Assembly (NCBI GenBank): GCA_039808845.1
Contig: JBDHTS010000002.1
Location: 1-49,135, forward strand
DNA from: JBDHTS01 sp039808845
Lineage (GTDB): Bacteria > Pseudomonadota > Alphaproteobacteria > Micavibrionales > Micavibrionaceae
Length of the DNA: 49,135 bases
Direction: 5' to 3'
In this document: one piece after another, positions 33,780-40,057 of the stretch
Numbering within the stretch: position 1 is the stretch's first letter
Layout of the letters: each line of letters opens with the position of its first letter
The notes under the pieces: generated by a model
What the model saw: only the letters and a program-made list of their open reading frames with translations
Told to the model about the DNA's origin: nothing
The model's database searches: none
Position numbers and translations under genes: made by a program

Positions 33780-34152
33780 TGCCGCCTCCTTTACGTTTCC
33801 GGATTTCGTCGTTCAGATAGAAGACCGCCTTTTCAAGGTCTTCGATCGCCCTGCCCTTCAGGTCGGCGCGCCAGATGTATTTGACGGCGTTGCCGAGGTT
33901 GAAGCCCATGTGCCGGGTGATGTCGATGCATTCCACGCCGGACGGATGCTGGGTATAATGCGATGGATGGTTGACGGGATCGCTATGCTGGCCGCTGCCG
34001 CCATGACCATCCATGATGTTTTCGATATCGTCAGAGGTCATTGTAACGTTAACGATGCCAGCGCGTTTCTCCTGCCGGCATGGCTCACAAAAAAGATAAC
34101 CGTCAGGCGACGCGTTTCCGCATTTCATGAAATTCGCGCACGGCCCAGCCAT
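33772..34152 (-). CDS. DUF3310 phage protein with N-terminal zinc-finger-like segment
   Basis: The 126-residue protein ends with the DUF3310 domain: NHPSHYTQHPSGVECIDITR, then FNLGNAVKYIWRADLKG. The DUF is widespread in phages and often annotated as nucleotide kinase-like without proof. The N-terminus adds C-x5-C ... C-x2-C (residues about 5-25), a likely zinc site. Overlaps the downstream gene by 8 nt. Confidence 0.8.
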   Translation of the reverse strand: MAGPCANFMKCGNASPDGYLFCEPCRQEKRAGIVNVTMTSDDIENIMDGHGGSGQHSDPVNHPSHYTQHPSGVECIDITRHMGFNLGNAVKYIWRADLKGRAIEDLEKAVFYLNDEIRKRKGGGNA

Positions 34153-34153
34153 A

Positions 34154-34435
34154 TCACCCTGCCTTCCGGGCGTGGCGCTGGGCCGGTTCGATGGCGTTGC
34201 GCACGATCATTTCCCAGCGCTGGTCTTTGGTCATCGCGCCGATCGCCACGGATTTCTTGTTCCGGACGCGCAGGCCTTTCGTCGGATGTTTCTGCGCGAC
34301 ATGCGTGACGAAGCTCAGGCGCGACGTCATGACCGCCTCGAACTGGCGGCGGTTTTCCGCTTCCAGCACCGTGCCGGGTTTCAGGTTGTGGCCGTGCTTC
34401 AGAACGCCGCGATGCAATTTTCGGGAATAGGACAC
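34154..34435 (-). CDS. 93-residue basic phage protein
   Basis: The protein is strongly basic (many Arg/Lys/His) with no recognised motif; the pattern (SYSRKLHRGVLKHGHNLK) suggests nucleic acid binding. It lies 1 nt before the DUF3310 gene and 101 nt after the ssDNA-binding gene, behind a strong hairpin. Confidence 0.55.
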   Translation of the reverse strand: MSYSRKLHRGVLKHGHNLKPGTVLEAENRRQFEAVMTSRLSFVTHVAQKHPTKGLRVRNKKSVAIGAMTKDQRWEMIVRNAIEPAQRHARKAG

Positions 34436-34484
34436 TTTAAAAATCCTTTTTCATGGATTGAAATCGTTTTTCACGGAAGGCTTC

Positions 34485-34530
34485 CGCCGGCGCGGCGCGG
34501 GATCATCCCTAACCCGCGACCGCACCGGCG
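34485..34530 (-). terminator. Strong hairpin downstream of the ssDNA-binding gene
   Basis: Arms 34485-34501 and 34513-34530 pair (CGCCGG, GCGG and CGCGGG blocks) with one bulge around an 11-nt loop. A shorter stem GGAAG/CTTCC follows on the minus strand. There is no clean U-run, so it is more likely an attenuator, RNA-stability element or antitermination target than a full terminator. Confidence 0.5.
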
Positions 34531-34536
34531 AAACGG

Positions 34537-35085
34537 TTATGCGACGTCGGCCAGTTCTTCGTCCTCCGTCGACAGGTCGTCAAAGTCGTCAGGCGTTGCC
34601 GGGCGGCCGCCGGTGAAGGCGTCGCCGTCGCGGTAGAACTGGATGCCTGTCAGCCCGGCGCTTATGCCATTGCCGGAATTCGTGTAGGCGAAGATTTCGA
34701 TGGTCGCGTTCACATAGCATCCGGCGTATGGCTTGCCGTCGGCCTGGGTCAGCGGGCTTTTATCGCGATCGATGATCAGAGGGCGCGATTTGCTTTTGGC
34801 CGACAGGGACATATGCCCTTCGTAACCGTCGTAATCCTTCAGGTCGCCGTCCTGGAAGCAGAACTTGTTCGGGTTGCCCCGGATACCGTCGACGACGGCC
34901 TTCCCCTTCGCGCTCCACTTGCTGCGTGCCACCTCCATGATCGCGGCGTCGATTTCCTTATGCAGCGCGCTGCCTTTTTCGATCAGGAAAGACGCCCCGA
35001 ATTTCGGTTCGTCGCCGGGTTTGAAAGCTTTCGCCTCGAAAAGATCAGGGAAGGACAGGCGGACGTTTTTCAGTTTCAGCTCCAT
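34537..35085 (-). CDS. DUF2815 phage single-stranded DNA-binding protein
   Basis: The 182-residue protein belongs to the DUF2815 family, the distant relatives of T7 gp2.5. It shows the N-terminal LKLKNVRLSFPDLFEAKAF strand pattern, the core around YDGYEGHMSLSAKSKSRPL and AGCYVNATIEIFAY, and a very acidic C-terminal tail (DDFDDLSTEDEELADVA) as in functional SSBs, where the tail contacts partners. It sits next to the DUF2800 nuclease, a pairing common in phage replication modules. Confidence 0.88.
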   Translation of the reverse strand: MELKLKNVRLSFPDLFEAKAFKPGDEPKFGASFLIEKGSALHKEIDAAIMEVARSKWSAKGKAVVDGIRGNPNKFCFQDGDLKDYDGYEGHMSLSAKSKSRPLIIDRDKSPLTQADGKPYAGCYVNATIEIFAYTNSGNGISAGLTGIQFYRDGDAFTGGRPATPDDFDDLSTEDEELADVA

Positions 35086-35109
35086 GGTAGTTTCCTTTCG
35101 GTTTCAGGG

Positions 35110-36447
35110 TTAAACGAGGTCGGCGAATTCCGTTTCGACCGTCATGTCCTCGAACTGGTCGATCAGGGGCTTCGCGTCGATTTCAGGGCGTTTGTCGCTT
35201 GCGGGCGCGACGGTCGTCTGGCCGTCCGGACGGGCGATCAGGGGCAGCAGACGTTTCCAGCGGCGCTGGTTGTCCTTCAGCAGCTTTTCCGCCTTCGCCG
35301 GGGAAATCAGTTTGAAGGAATACATTTCTTCCTTTTTCAGGCGCATCGACTTCATCAGGTCTTCGACGGCGTTCCTGTCCGTCCAGTCGCGGTTGCCCTT
35401 GCGCCCTTCGACCAGCTTGTATCCCGGCACGGCGTACCCGGCCTGCAGTTCGGCTTCCGCCCGCCCCCGGACCGCGCGGCACCAGTCTTCGACCAGGTCG
35501 ACCGCGTCCATGAATTCCGCCAGCTGATGCAAGGGCACCAGACCGCGATCGATGCGCGCCGTCGACGCCTTTACTTTGGGCGCCACCTGACCTTCGACCG
35601 CATCCAGATCGTCGAACTGGTCGATGACCGTGCCAAGGGCCTTTTTGCTATATGCCGGGCAGATGCCCTTGGCGCGGCAGAAGAAGCAGTGCTTGTTGCC
35701 GGGGAAGAGCGAGAGGTATTCGGCGGACATGCCGTGCTTAAAGCGGTCGATTTCGATTAAAGCCTGTTGCGCCCCGGCTTTCAGGTCGTCGCCAAAATTG
35801 ATCAATGTCTGCGCTTCGACCGGCCAGCTGTCCATGAAATCCCGGCGGGGCATATGGATGAACAGTTCGACGGTCGCGATATCGGCGATCGCGCCGAACC
35901 AGTCCAGCGCCGCCGCGCCGTAGGTCATCAGCTGCCGGTTCTGCACGGCGGAGACCGGCACGCCCTTGCCGTATTTCAAATCGTGGACTTCCAGCAGCGC
36001 CGAACCATCAGGAGCTTCCGCGAGGATGATCGCGTCGGCCGTTCCGAACTGACCCGGCACGCCCAGCACGCCGCTGGTATCGACCTTCTGTTCGACGTAG
36101 AGGTTGACGCGCAGGCCGCGATCGACCAGGCGTTCGACATTGCCCTTTACGGCGTCGACGTAGACCTGGACCGCGTCGCACATGTCCTCATCGGCTTCGA
36201 ACCAGAAAGTCTGCTCTTCCAGCGTGCCCTTGCGTTCGACGACTTCGATCATCCGGCCCTGATATGCGTAGGCGTAGAAGCGCCCGTCGGACAGCGCCCA
36301 TTGCGCCAGCTGGTGCGCGGCGGATCCTTCAGCCGCGTATTTCGAAACTTTATCGGGGCATTGCTCTTCCAGCGCCAGCGATCCGGGACAGGCCAGGATG
36401 CGTTCCATCTTCGACGGGGAAAAGCGGGCGTGTTCGGTGTCGCTCAT
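35110..36447 (-). CDS. DUF2800 RecB-like nuclease
   Basis: The 445-residue protein is a PD-(D/E)XK nuclease of the DUF2800 type, related to Cas4/RecB. An N-terminal FSPSKMERILACPGS is the usual opening. The active site contains EVHDLKYGKG (about residue 155-164) and the following QNRQLMTYG. A C-terminal cysteine cluster (CFFCRAKGICPAY, with an earlier ACPGS Cys) may bind an iron-sulfur cluster. It probably acts with the SSB in recombination-dependent replication. Start overlaps the 66-residue gene by 4 nt. Confidence 0.88.
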   Translation of the reverse strand: MSDTEHARFSPSKMERILACPGSLALEEQCPDKVSKYAAEGSAAHQLAQWALSDGRFYAYAYQGRMIEVVERKGTLEEQTFWFEADEDMCDAVQVYVDAVKGNVERLVDRGLRVNLYVEQKVDTSGVLGVPGQFGTADAIILAEAPDGSALLEVHDLKYGKGVPVSAVQNRQLMTYGAAALDWFGAIADIATVELFIHMPRRDFMDSWPVEAQTLINFGDDLKAGAQQALIEIDRFKHGMSAEYLSLFPGNKHCFFCRAKGICPAYSKKALGTVIDQFDDLDAVEGQVAPKVKASTARIDRGLVPLHQLAEFMDAVDLVEDWCRAVRGRAEAELQAGYAVPGYKLVEGRKGNRDWTDRNAVEDLMKSMRLKKEEMYSFKLISPAKAEKLLKDNQRRWKRLLPLIARPDGQTTVAPASDKRPEIDAKPLIDQFEDMTVETEFADLV

Positions 36448-36644
36448 GACACGCCCGCTTTCTTGATTTCAGCCAGGAGCTTGTCGGCGACCTTCTGCTG
36501 TTTCTCTTCATCCAGATGACTGAAACGCTCTACGCCATGAGCACGCAAAACCTCTTTCGTTTTAACAGGGCCAAATACGTAAACGTGCTTAAGGACGATG
36601 CGCTTATGTTCCGAGCTGATAGGAGGAAAAATGCTATCCATCAC
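36444..36644 (-). CDS. 66-residue phage protein
   Basis: The helical, charged product (HVYVFGPVKTKEVLRAHGVE and following) resembles small winged-helix or SAM-like folds but matches no family I know. Overlaps both neighbours by 4 nt. Confidence 0.55.
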   Translation of the reverse strand: MMDSIFPPISSEHKRIVLKHVYVFGPVKTKEVLRAHGVERFSHLDEEKQQKVADKLLAEIKKAGVS

Positions 36645-36853
36645 ACCGCTCCCTGCCCTGCAGCAAGACGCCGGTAGTGGTCGGCGTGCTGGAAATGGGC
36701 GTGCATGGCGCCCGCGTCGAAATTGCGTTCGGCCTGGACGGCCAGGGCTTCGTGACTGTTGATGACCTGGTGGATCGTGCCGCGGACGACGATATCGCCG
36801 CAGACGGACACGATGGCGGGCTTCTGATGCCGGCGGGGGTTTTTACGGTTCAT
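36641..36853 (-). CDS. 70-residue phage protein
   Basis: A basic N-terminus (MNRKNPRRHQKP) is followed by a strand region (AIVSVCGDIVVRGTIHQV) and a His-rich helical end (HAHFQHADHYRRL). Not recognised. Its ribosome site (AGGAAAG) is inside the hairpin at 36866-36928, so translation may be gated by that structure. Confidence 0.55.
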   Translation of the reverse strand: MNRKNPRRHQKPAIVSVCGDIVVRGTIHQVINSHEALAVQAERNFDAGAMHAHFQHADHYRRLAAGQGAV

Positions 36854-36865
36854 GGGATTTTTCTT

Positions 36866-36928
36866 TCCTAAAGGTGAATATGCGGGGCTGTTTATTGCGC
36901 GCCGCCCCGCAAGCGCGTTCCTTTAGGA
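36866..36928 (-). promoter_or_regulatory. Long hairpin that sequesters a ribosome binding site
   Basis: TCCTAAAGG (36866-36874) pairs with CCTTTAGGA (36920-36928), and inside that GCGGGGC (36882-36888) pairs with GCCCCGC (36904-36910). On the minus strand the outer 3' arm contains AGGA just before AAAGAAAAATCCC and the ATG of the 70-residue gene. The structure could delay translation of the rest of the operon or be a pausing or antitermination site. Confidence 0.5.
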
Positions 36929-36933
36929 GGAAA

Positions 36934-37347
36934 TCAGGCGACTTCATCTTCGGCATCGGCGGCCGTCGCCCGGTCGATCGCCTGCAGGTAGTCGTAATAA
37001 TCTTCGGGCTTCAGGTCCTTGGCGGTGGTCACGCCGAACTTTTCGAAGATCGGGGCCATGAAGTCGCGGCCATGGTCCTTGACAGTCGCCAGCGTCTTTT
37101 CGCGGACGGCTTCATACGGGATCGCTTCGTCAGCACCCTGCTCCGCCTCTTCGGCGGCCGGAAGAGGCTCGGCTTTCGCCGTCGCTTTCTTCGGGGGCGC
37201 TTTCTTCGGTTCGACTGTTTTGGTTTCGGCCTTGTCCGGCGCGGCGCCGGTCGCCGGGCCAGCATTGAGCAATGCGGCGCTGGACAGGGCGGCGGTAAAG
37301 GCTTTCAGGGCGGCAGTGTTTTCCTGCACGGCGGCTTCGAGGGACAT
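36934..37347 (-). CDS. First protein of the leftward phage operon, unknown function
   Basis: ATG at 37347 (MSLEAAV) has GGAG at 37361-37358, about 10 nt upstream, and is preferred over the ATG at 37362, which lacks a ribosome site. The 137-residue product has an N-terminal helix, a long Ala/Lys/Pro linker (about 35-75) and a C-terminal helical domain (EKFGVTTAKDLKPEDYYDYL). Such helix-linker-helix proteins are common near phage SSB genes and may be DNA-associated; unproven. Confidence 0.6.
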   Translation of the reverse strand: MSLEAAVQENTAALKAFTAALSSAALLNAGPATGAAPDKAETKTVEPKKAPPKKATAKAEPLPAAEEAEQGADEAIPYEAVREKTLATVKDHGRDFMAPIFEKFGVTTAKDLKPEDYYDYLQAIDRATAADAEDEVA

Positions 37348-37362
37348 TGGTGGGTTCTCCAT

Positions 37363-37489
37363 AAAGAGTGTTCACTATTTATGGATTGCATTCTGCTTAT
37401 AGCGAATTTTAATGTCAATATAAAAAATTCGCTATAAGCAGAATTTTCTTTGCTCGGGAATTTATGATGTAAATACGGGCTTATATTAG
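37363..37489 (-). promoter_or_regulatory. Leftward early promoter and operator pair
   Basis: Minus-strand TTGACA (37418-37413), spacer 17, CAGAAT (37395-37390) is a good sigma-70 promoter for the leftward operon. It sits inside a perfect inverted repeat of 21-bp arms (37390-37410 and 37424-37444) with a 13-nt centre. The arms contain TTATAGCGAA, close to TTATAAGCGAA of the operator at 38965-38985. GTGTTCACTAT at 37368-37378 is another half-site. The pair would allow the repressor to block both -35 and -10. The repeat could also act as the end of the opposing-side repressor-lipoprotein transcript, which stops 46 nt upstream. Confidence 0.65.
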
Positions 37490-38110
37490 CTATTTACAGA
37501 TGTACGCTCTTCCAGCAATCGAAGTGCCGCCGACTGATGAAGAGCTAGCAGTGTCAAAATACACAGCATTAGCGCCCATTTTTTGCGCAGTATTGATAGC
37601 CGTCTGCGAAGCGGCAGCAAGTGCAGGGCCTTCGAAATCGCCGTAGAAAGGGGAATGCCCGTTCACGGAACCTTTGTACTGGCAATTGCCCGGAACCCAT
37701 TTAAGCATCCGAACACCGCTTTTCTGAAGGTAAAAATCAGGTTGATGTACTTCGACTTTTTGCTTTGCCACAAAACCTTTTGAGCGCAAACATAAATATT
37801 GAAAACGCGAAGTATCTGCACTATCAGCAGTAATATTTGCTAAACTTGTTCCTAGATTTGATTGCGCCCTTCCATACTGCTGTAAACTGTAACCCGGTGT
37901 TGGGTAAGCAGGTACATAATTGTTGTTTACGATTATTTCAGTACCTTTTGGCATCATCATGCTTCCCATTTCGCATTCAGCCGCTGCGCGCTCATAATCT
38001 TCAAGACTGGCGCCGGGTTTTTCGAAGGTTCGCACAATATCCAAAGCGCCCGATCCAGCGCATGCTGATAGCCCGACGGTGGCAACGCATATTAAAACTT
38101 CTTTTCTCAT
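37490..38110 (-). CDS. Prophage-encoded outer-membrane lipoprotein, RcsF/DUF4156-like C-terminus
   Basis: The 206-residue protein begins with a lipoprotein signal (lipobox LSAC, lipidated C17). A first domain holds C46 and the YLCLRSKGF motif (C107), a pattern found in many small envelope lipoproteins. The C-terminal domain (about 160-206; AINTAQKMGANAVYFDT) matches the alpha-beta pattern of RcsF and DUF4156 proteins, and C143 and C205 could form a disulfide. It overlaps the repressor stop by 4 nt, so it is made from the maintenance transcript of the lysogen. This points to lysogenic conversion: a surface or stress-sensing function, or superinfection exclusion. Confidence 0.75.
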   Translation of the reverse strand: MRKEVLICVATVGLSACAGSGALDIVRTFEKPGASLEDYERAAAECEMGSMMMPKGTEIIVNNNYVPAYPTPGYSLQQYGRAQSNLGTSLANITADSADTSRFQYLCLRSKGFVAKQKVEVHQPDFYLQKSGVRMLKWVPGNCQYKGSVNGHSPFYGDFEGPALAAASQTAINTAQKMGANAVYFDTASSSSVGGTSIAGRAYICK

Positions 38111-38886
38111 AGCCGTTTCTCCATTTTGTAAGACCCGACCACAACGGCAACGATTTCGACGCTTTCCACGTCCGTCGTTTCGGCGCAGGCGTGCGGCCAG
38201 TGAATATTTACCGGTTCCCTGAAGCGCGGATTATCGGAGCGCGGCAGCAGCTGCGCCGTCTTGCCTTTCACGACCAGTTCCTTGACGGTGGATTCCACGA
38301 TCCCCGCCCGCTGGCGGTGGACGATCACGTTATCGCCGGACTTCAGGGCCAGCGGGTATTCCATCAGGGGAATAACGATCAGCACCGTTCCTTCGGGATA
38401 GCGCAGGTTCATGCTGTCGCCCTTTACCGCGACGCCGTAGCAGCTTTTCGCCCAGCTGTCGATCGCAGGCACGGCCAGCGTGTATTGATCCTCTTCCGGC
38501 CAGGCCGTGCTTTCATGCCAGACGCCCGCCTGCACCTCGCCCATGACGCGGACAGGGGAAATGTGATGTTCAAAACTAATCTTGCTAGGGATCCGCTTTA
38601 GTTTGTTTTCATTGGTGGCGGCTTCGTATTTTATGTCCGCACCATCCTTCATAAGGTTGCTATGTACGGCTTCATTCCGTAAAAGCTGCCACGCTTCGAC
38701 TTTTAGTGCCTTTGCTACGCTATCAATATGATCAGAATTCCAGCGGCGGTTCCTGGTTAAATTCAGCAGCTCGTTTAGATAGCTGACCTGCATGTCAATT
38801 TCCTCGGCCAACCAGCGTTGGCTTAGGTTTTTATCTTTTAAGAGTTCACGAACTCGTTTCGATATCGTCTCATCAGAACTTCGCAT
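38107..38886 (-). CDS. Phage S24-type (LexA/CI-like) repressor
   Basis: The 259-residue repressor has an N-terminal helix-turn-helix (about 18-48, LSQRWLAEEIDMQVSYLNEL) and a C-terminal S24 peptidase domain. Catalytic S158 (VKGDSMN) and K202 (VESTVKEL) are present, as is the A120-G121 self-cleavage site in VQAGVW. It should maintain lysogeny and be cleaved after SOS induction through RecA. It is divergent from the Cro-like gene and shares a 120-nt control region with it. AT-richer than the flanking replication genes. Confidence 0.9.
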   Translation of the reverse strand: MRSSDETISKRVRELLKDKNLSQRWLAEEIDMQVSYLNELLNLTRNRRWNSDHIDSVAKALKVEAWQLLRNEAVHSNLMKDGADIKYEAATNENKLKRIPSKISFEHHISPVRVMGEVQAGVWHESTAWPEEDQYTLAVPAIDSWAKSCYGVAVKGDSMNLRYPEGTVLIVIPLMEYPLALKSGDNVIVHRQRAGIVESTVKELVVKGKTAQLLPRSDNPRFREPVNIHWPHACAETTDVESVEIVAVVVGSYKMEKRL

Positions 38887-39006
38887 ATAAAGAACTTTAA
38901 TCCTACAGAGCAGTTTTTGGCATATTCAAATAGTGAATTTTCGTGTTGACGATGTTTGCTAATGGTGTTCATTATAAGCGAACACTTTCTTAGACGCGGA
39001 TCGCGT
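38887..39006. promoter_or_regulatory. Lysis-lysogeny control region with rightward promoter and operator
   Basis: A rightward promoter TTGACG (38946-38951), spacer 17-18 and CATTAT/TCATTA (from 38969) leads to the Cro-like gene. A 21-bp near-palindrome lies at 38965-38985 (outer arms GTGTTC and GAACAC, centre TTATAA) and covers the -10 element. A TATAAT on the minus strand within the same operator may serve the repressor promoter, without a good -35 partner. Confidence 0.65.
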
Positions 39007-39219
39007 ATGCACCCCAAAGACTGGCGCAAATCCAAGAAACTGACGCTGAAAGGGCTTTCGGCCCTGATGGCGGGTATCTCCGATACGTATCTGTCCGAAA
39101 TCGAACGCGGCGTGAAACCGCCTTCCGGACGTGTCCTGCAACTTTACTTTGAACTTTCAAAAAAGCGTGTAACGCCTTCTGATTTCCCGAAAAAGCTAAC
39201 AGTTACGGAAAGCCAGTAA
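39007..39219 (+). CDS. Cro-like helix-turn-helix protein
   Basis: From ATG 39007 the 70-residue protein is a small XRE-type DNA-binding protein: WRKSKKLTLKGLSALMAG and ISDTYLSEIERGVKPP form the helix-turn-helix. An ATG at 38956 would extend it by 17 residues, across the operator, and is unlikely. Divergent to the repressor with operators in between, it should be the antirepressor switch (Cro) that turns on lytic growth. Confidence 0.8.
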   Translation: MHPKDWRKSKKLTLKGLSALMAGISDTYLSEIERGVKPPSGRVLQLYFELSKKRVTPSDFPKKLTVTESQ

Positions 39220-39265
39220 GCCCTTTTACGGAAACAGTCAAGAAAATAAAGCAAAGGTAAAACTC

Positions 39266-39598
39266 ATGCCCGATATCAAATCCCTTCTGACCGACGCCAA
39301 AGCCGAAATCGAAACCCTGCGCCACCGCAACGAAATCCTCGCCGCGAAAGTGGAAGTGATGGACCTGTTCGAGATGATGCTGCGCACGTCGCCTTGTTAC
39401 CCGACACAAGGTTGCGGCCGGGACGTCGTATTCGACCTCGAATGCGAACTGCACAAATTGAAAACAGGGGCGCCGCCGCAGGACAGTCACGAAACGTCGC
39501 ATACCGTGGAAATCAGCGGGACAGCCAGCCACGAAATGTCACATACCGTGGATATCAGCAGGCTCTACCCCGGTACGCGTAAACCGGAAGAAACCTGA
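39266..39598 (+). CDS. 110-residue phage protein with internal repeat
   Basis: N-terminal coiled coil (EIETLRHRNEILAAKVEVMD), a mid region with CYPTQGCG, and two C-terminal copies of a unit like SHExSHTVxIS, 42 nt apart (39488-39517 and 39530-39559). No known family. A Shine-Dalgarno is present (AAAGGT at 39253-39258). The C-terminal repeats may also serve as DNA sites. Confidence 0.5.
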   Translation: MPDIKSLLTDAKAEIETLRHRNEILAAKVEVMDLFEMMLRTSPCYPTQGCGRDVVFDLECELHKLKTGAPPQDSHETSHTVEISGTASHEMSHTVDISRLYPGTRKPEET

Positions 39599-39781
39599 AA
39601 TAGTCCTATCCAAGGGTATCCAAACCCAGCGGCGGCGACCTTCCGAAAAAAGGTTCTTCCGTTTTCATCACAAGTTACGTCCGGGGTCGCCGGGTATGTC
39701 CAGGAGCCGTCAGGCTCTAAAGACCGGCGCCCCTCCGCAGGGTTTGGATCCCCCGGACGTTTTCATGAAAGGAAGAAAGCC
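39599..39781 (+). promoter_or_regulatory. Structured leader with competing helices upstream of the replication genes
   Basis: This 183-nt gap holds paired blocks. A: 39615-39632 pairs with 39735-39752 (18 positions, two mismatches). B: ACGTCCGGGG (39677-39686) pairs with CCCCGGACGT (39751-39760). C: CGGCGACC (39633-39640) pairs with GGTCGCCG (39685-39692). D: GAGCC/GGCTC hairpin (39704-39717). A and B are interleaved like a pseudoknot, and B and C share two bases so they compete. The gene at 39782 starts about 20 nt later with a Shine-Dalgarno GAAAGGAAG. It may be a regulatory RNA switch or a phage small RNA. Confidence 0.55.
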
Positions 39782-40054
39782 ATGCCCGACTGGGATAAAC
39801 TTCAAAATTTCGCAGAGCATGCGGCCTGTTGCTACGCAGACAACGCCCGCGTCTGCGTCGATAAGAAATTTCCAGACTATCCGCCGGAAGCGAAAGCGAC
39901 GATCGTTGCGGCAATGATCAAGGCGGCAGCGGATGAATTCCGTACGGCAGCCTTCGTTCATCTTGCTGAAAGGTTCTTCGAAAAACAAGAACCGGCGCTC
40001 GGTCGCTTCGATGAAAGCGAAGACGGTGAAGACGGTACCGAGGACGCGGAATAG
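39782..40054 (+). CDS. 90-residue acidic phage protein
   Basis: The helical N-terminus (WDKLQNFAEHAACCYADNAR and following) leads to a very acidic tail (DESEDGEDGTEDAE). The stop is 3 nt before the primase start. No family recognised; an accessory replication protein is possible given its position behind the structured leader. Confidence 0.55.
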   Translation: MPDWDKLQNFAEHAACCYADNARVCVDKKFPDYPPEAKATIVAAMIKAAADEFRTAAFVHLAERFFEKQEPALGRFDESEDGEDGTEDAE

Positions 40055-40057
40055 GCC

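Noticed and set aside
39696..39917. A 73-codon plus-strand frame in the leader region
   Set aside because: It overlaps the better-supported 90-residue gene and covers the structured leader; no good ribosome site. The recurring LKTGAPPQ peptide is noted as an oddity only.
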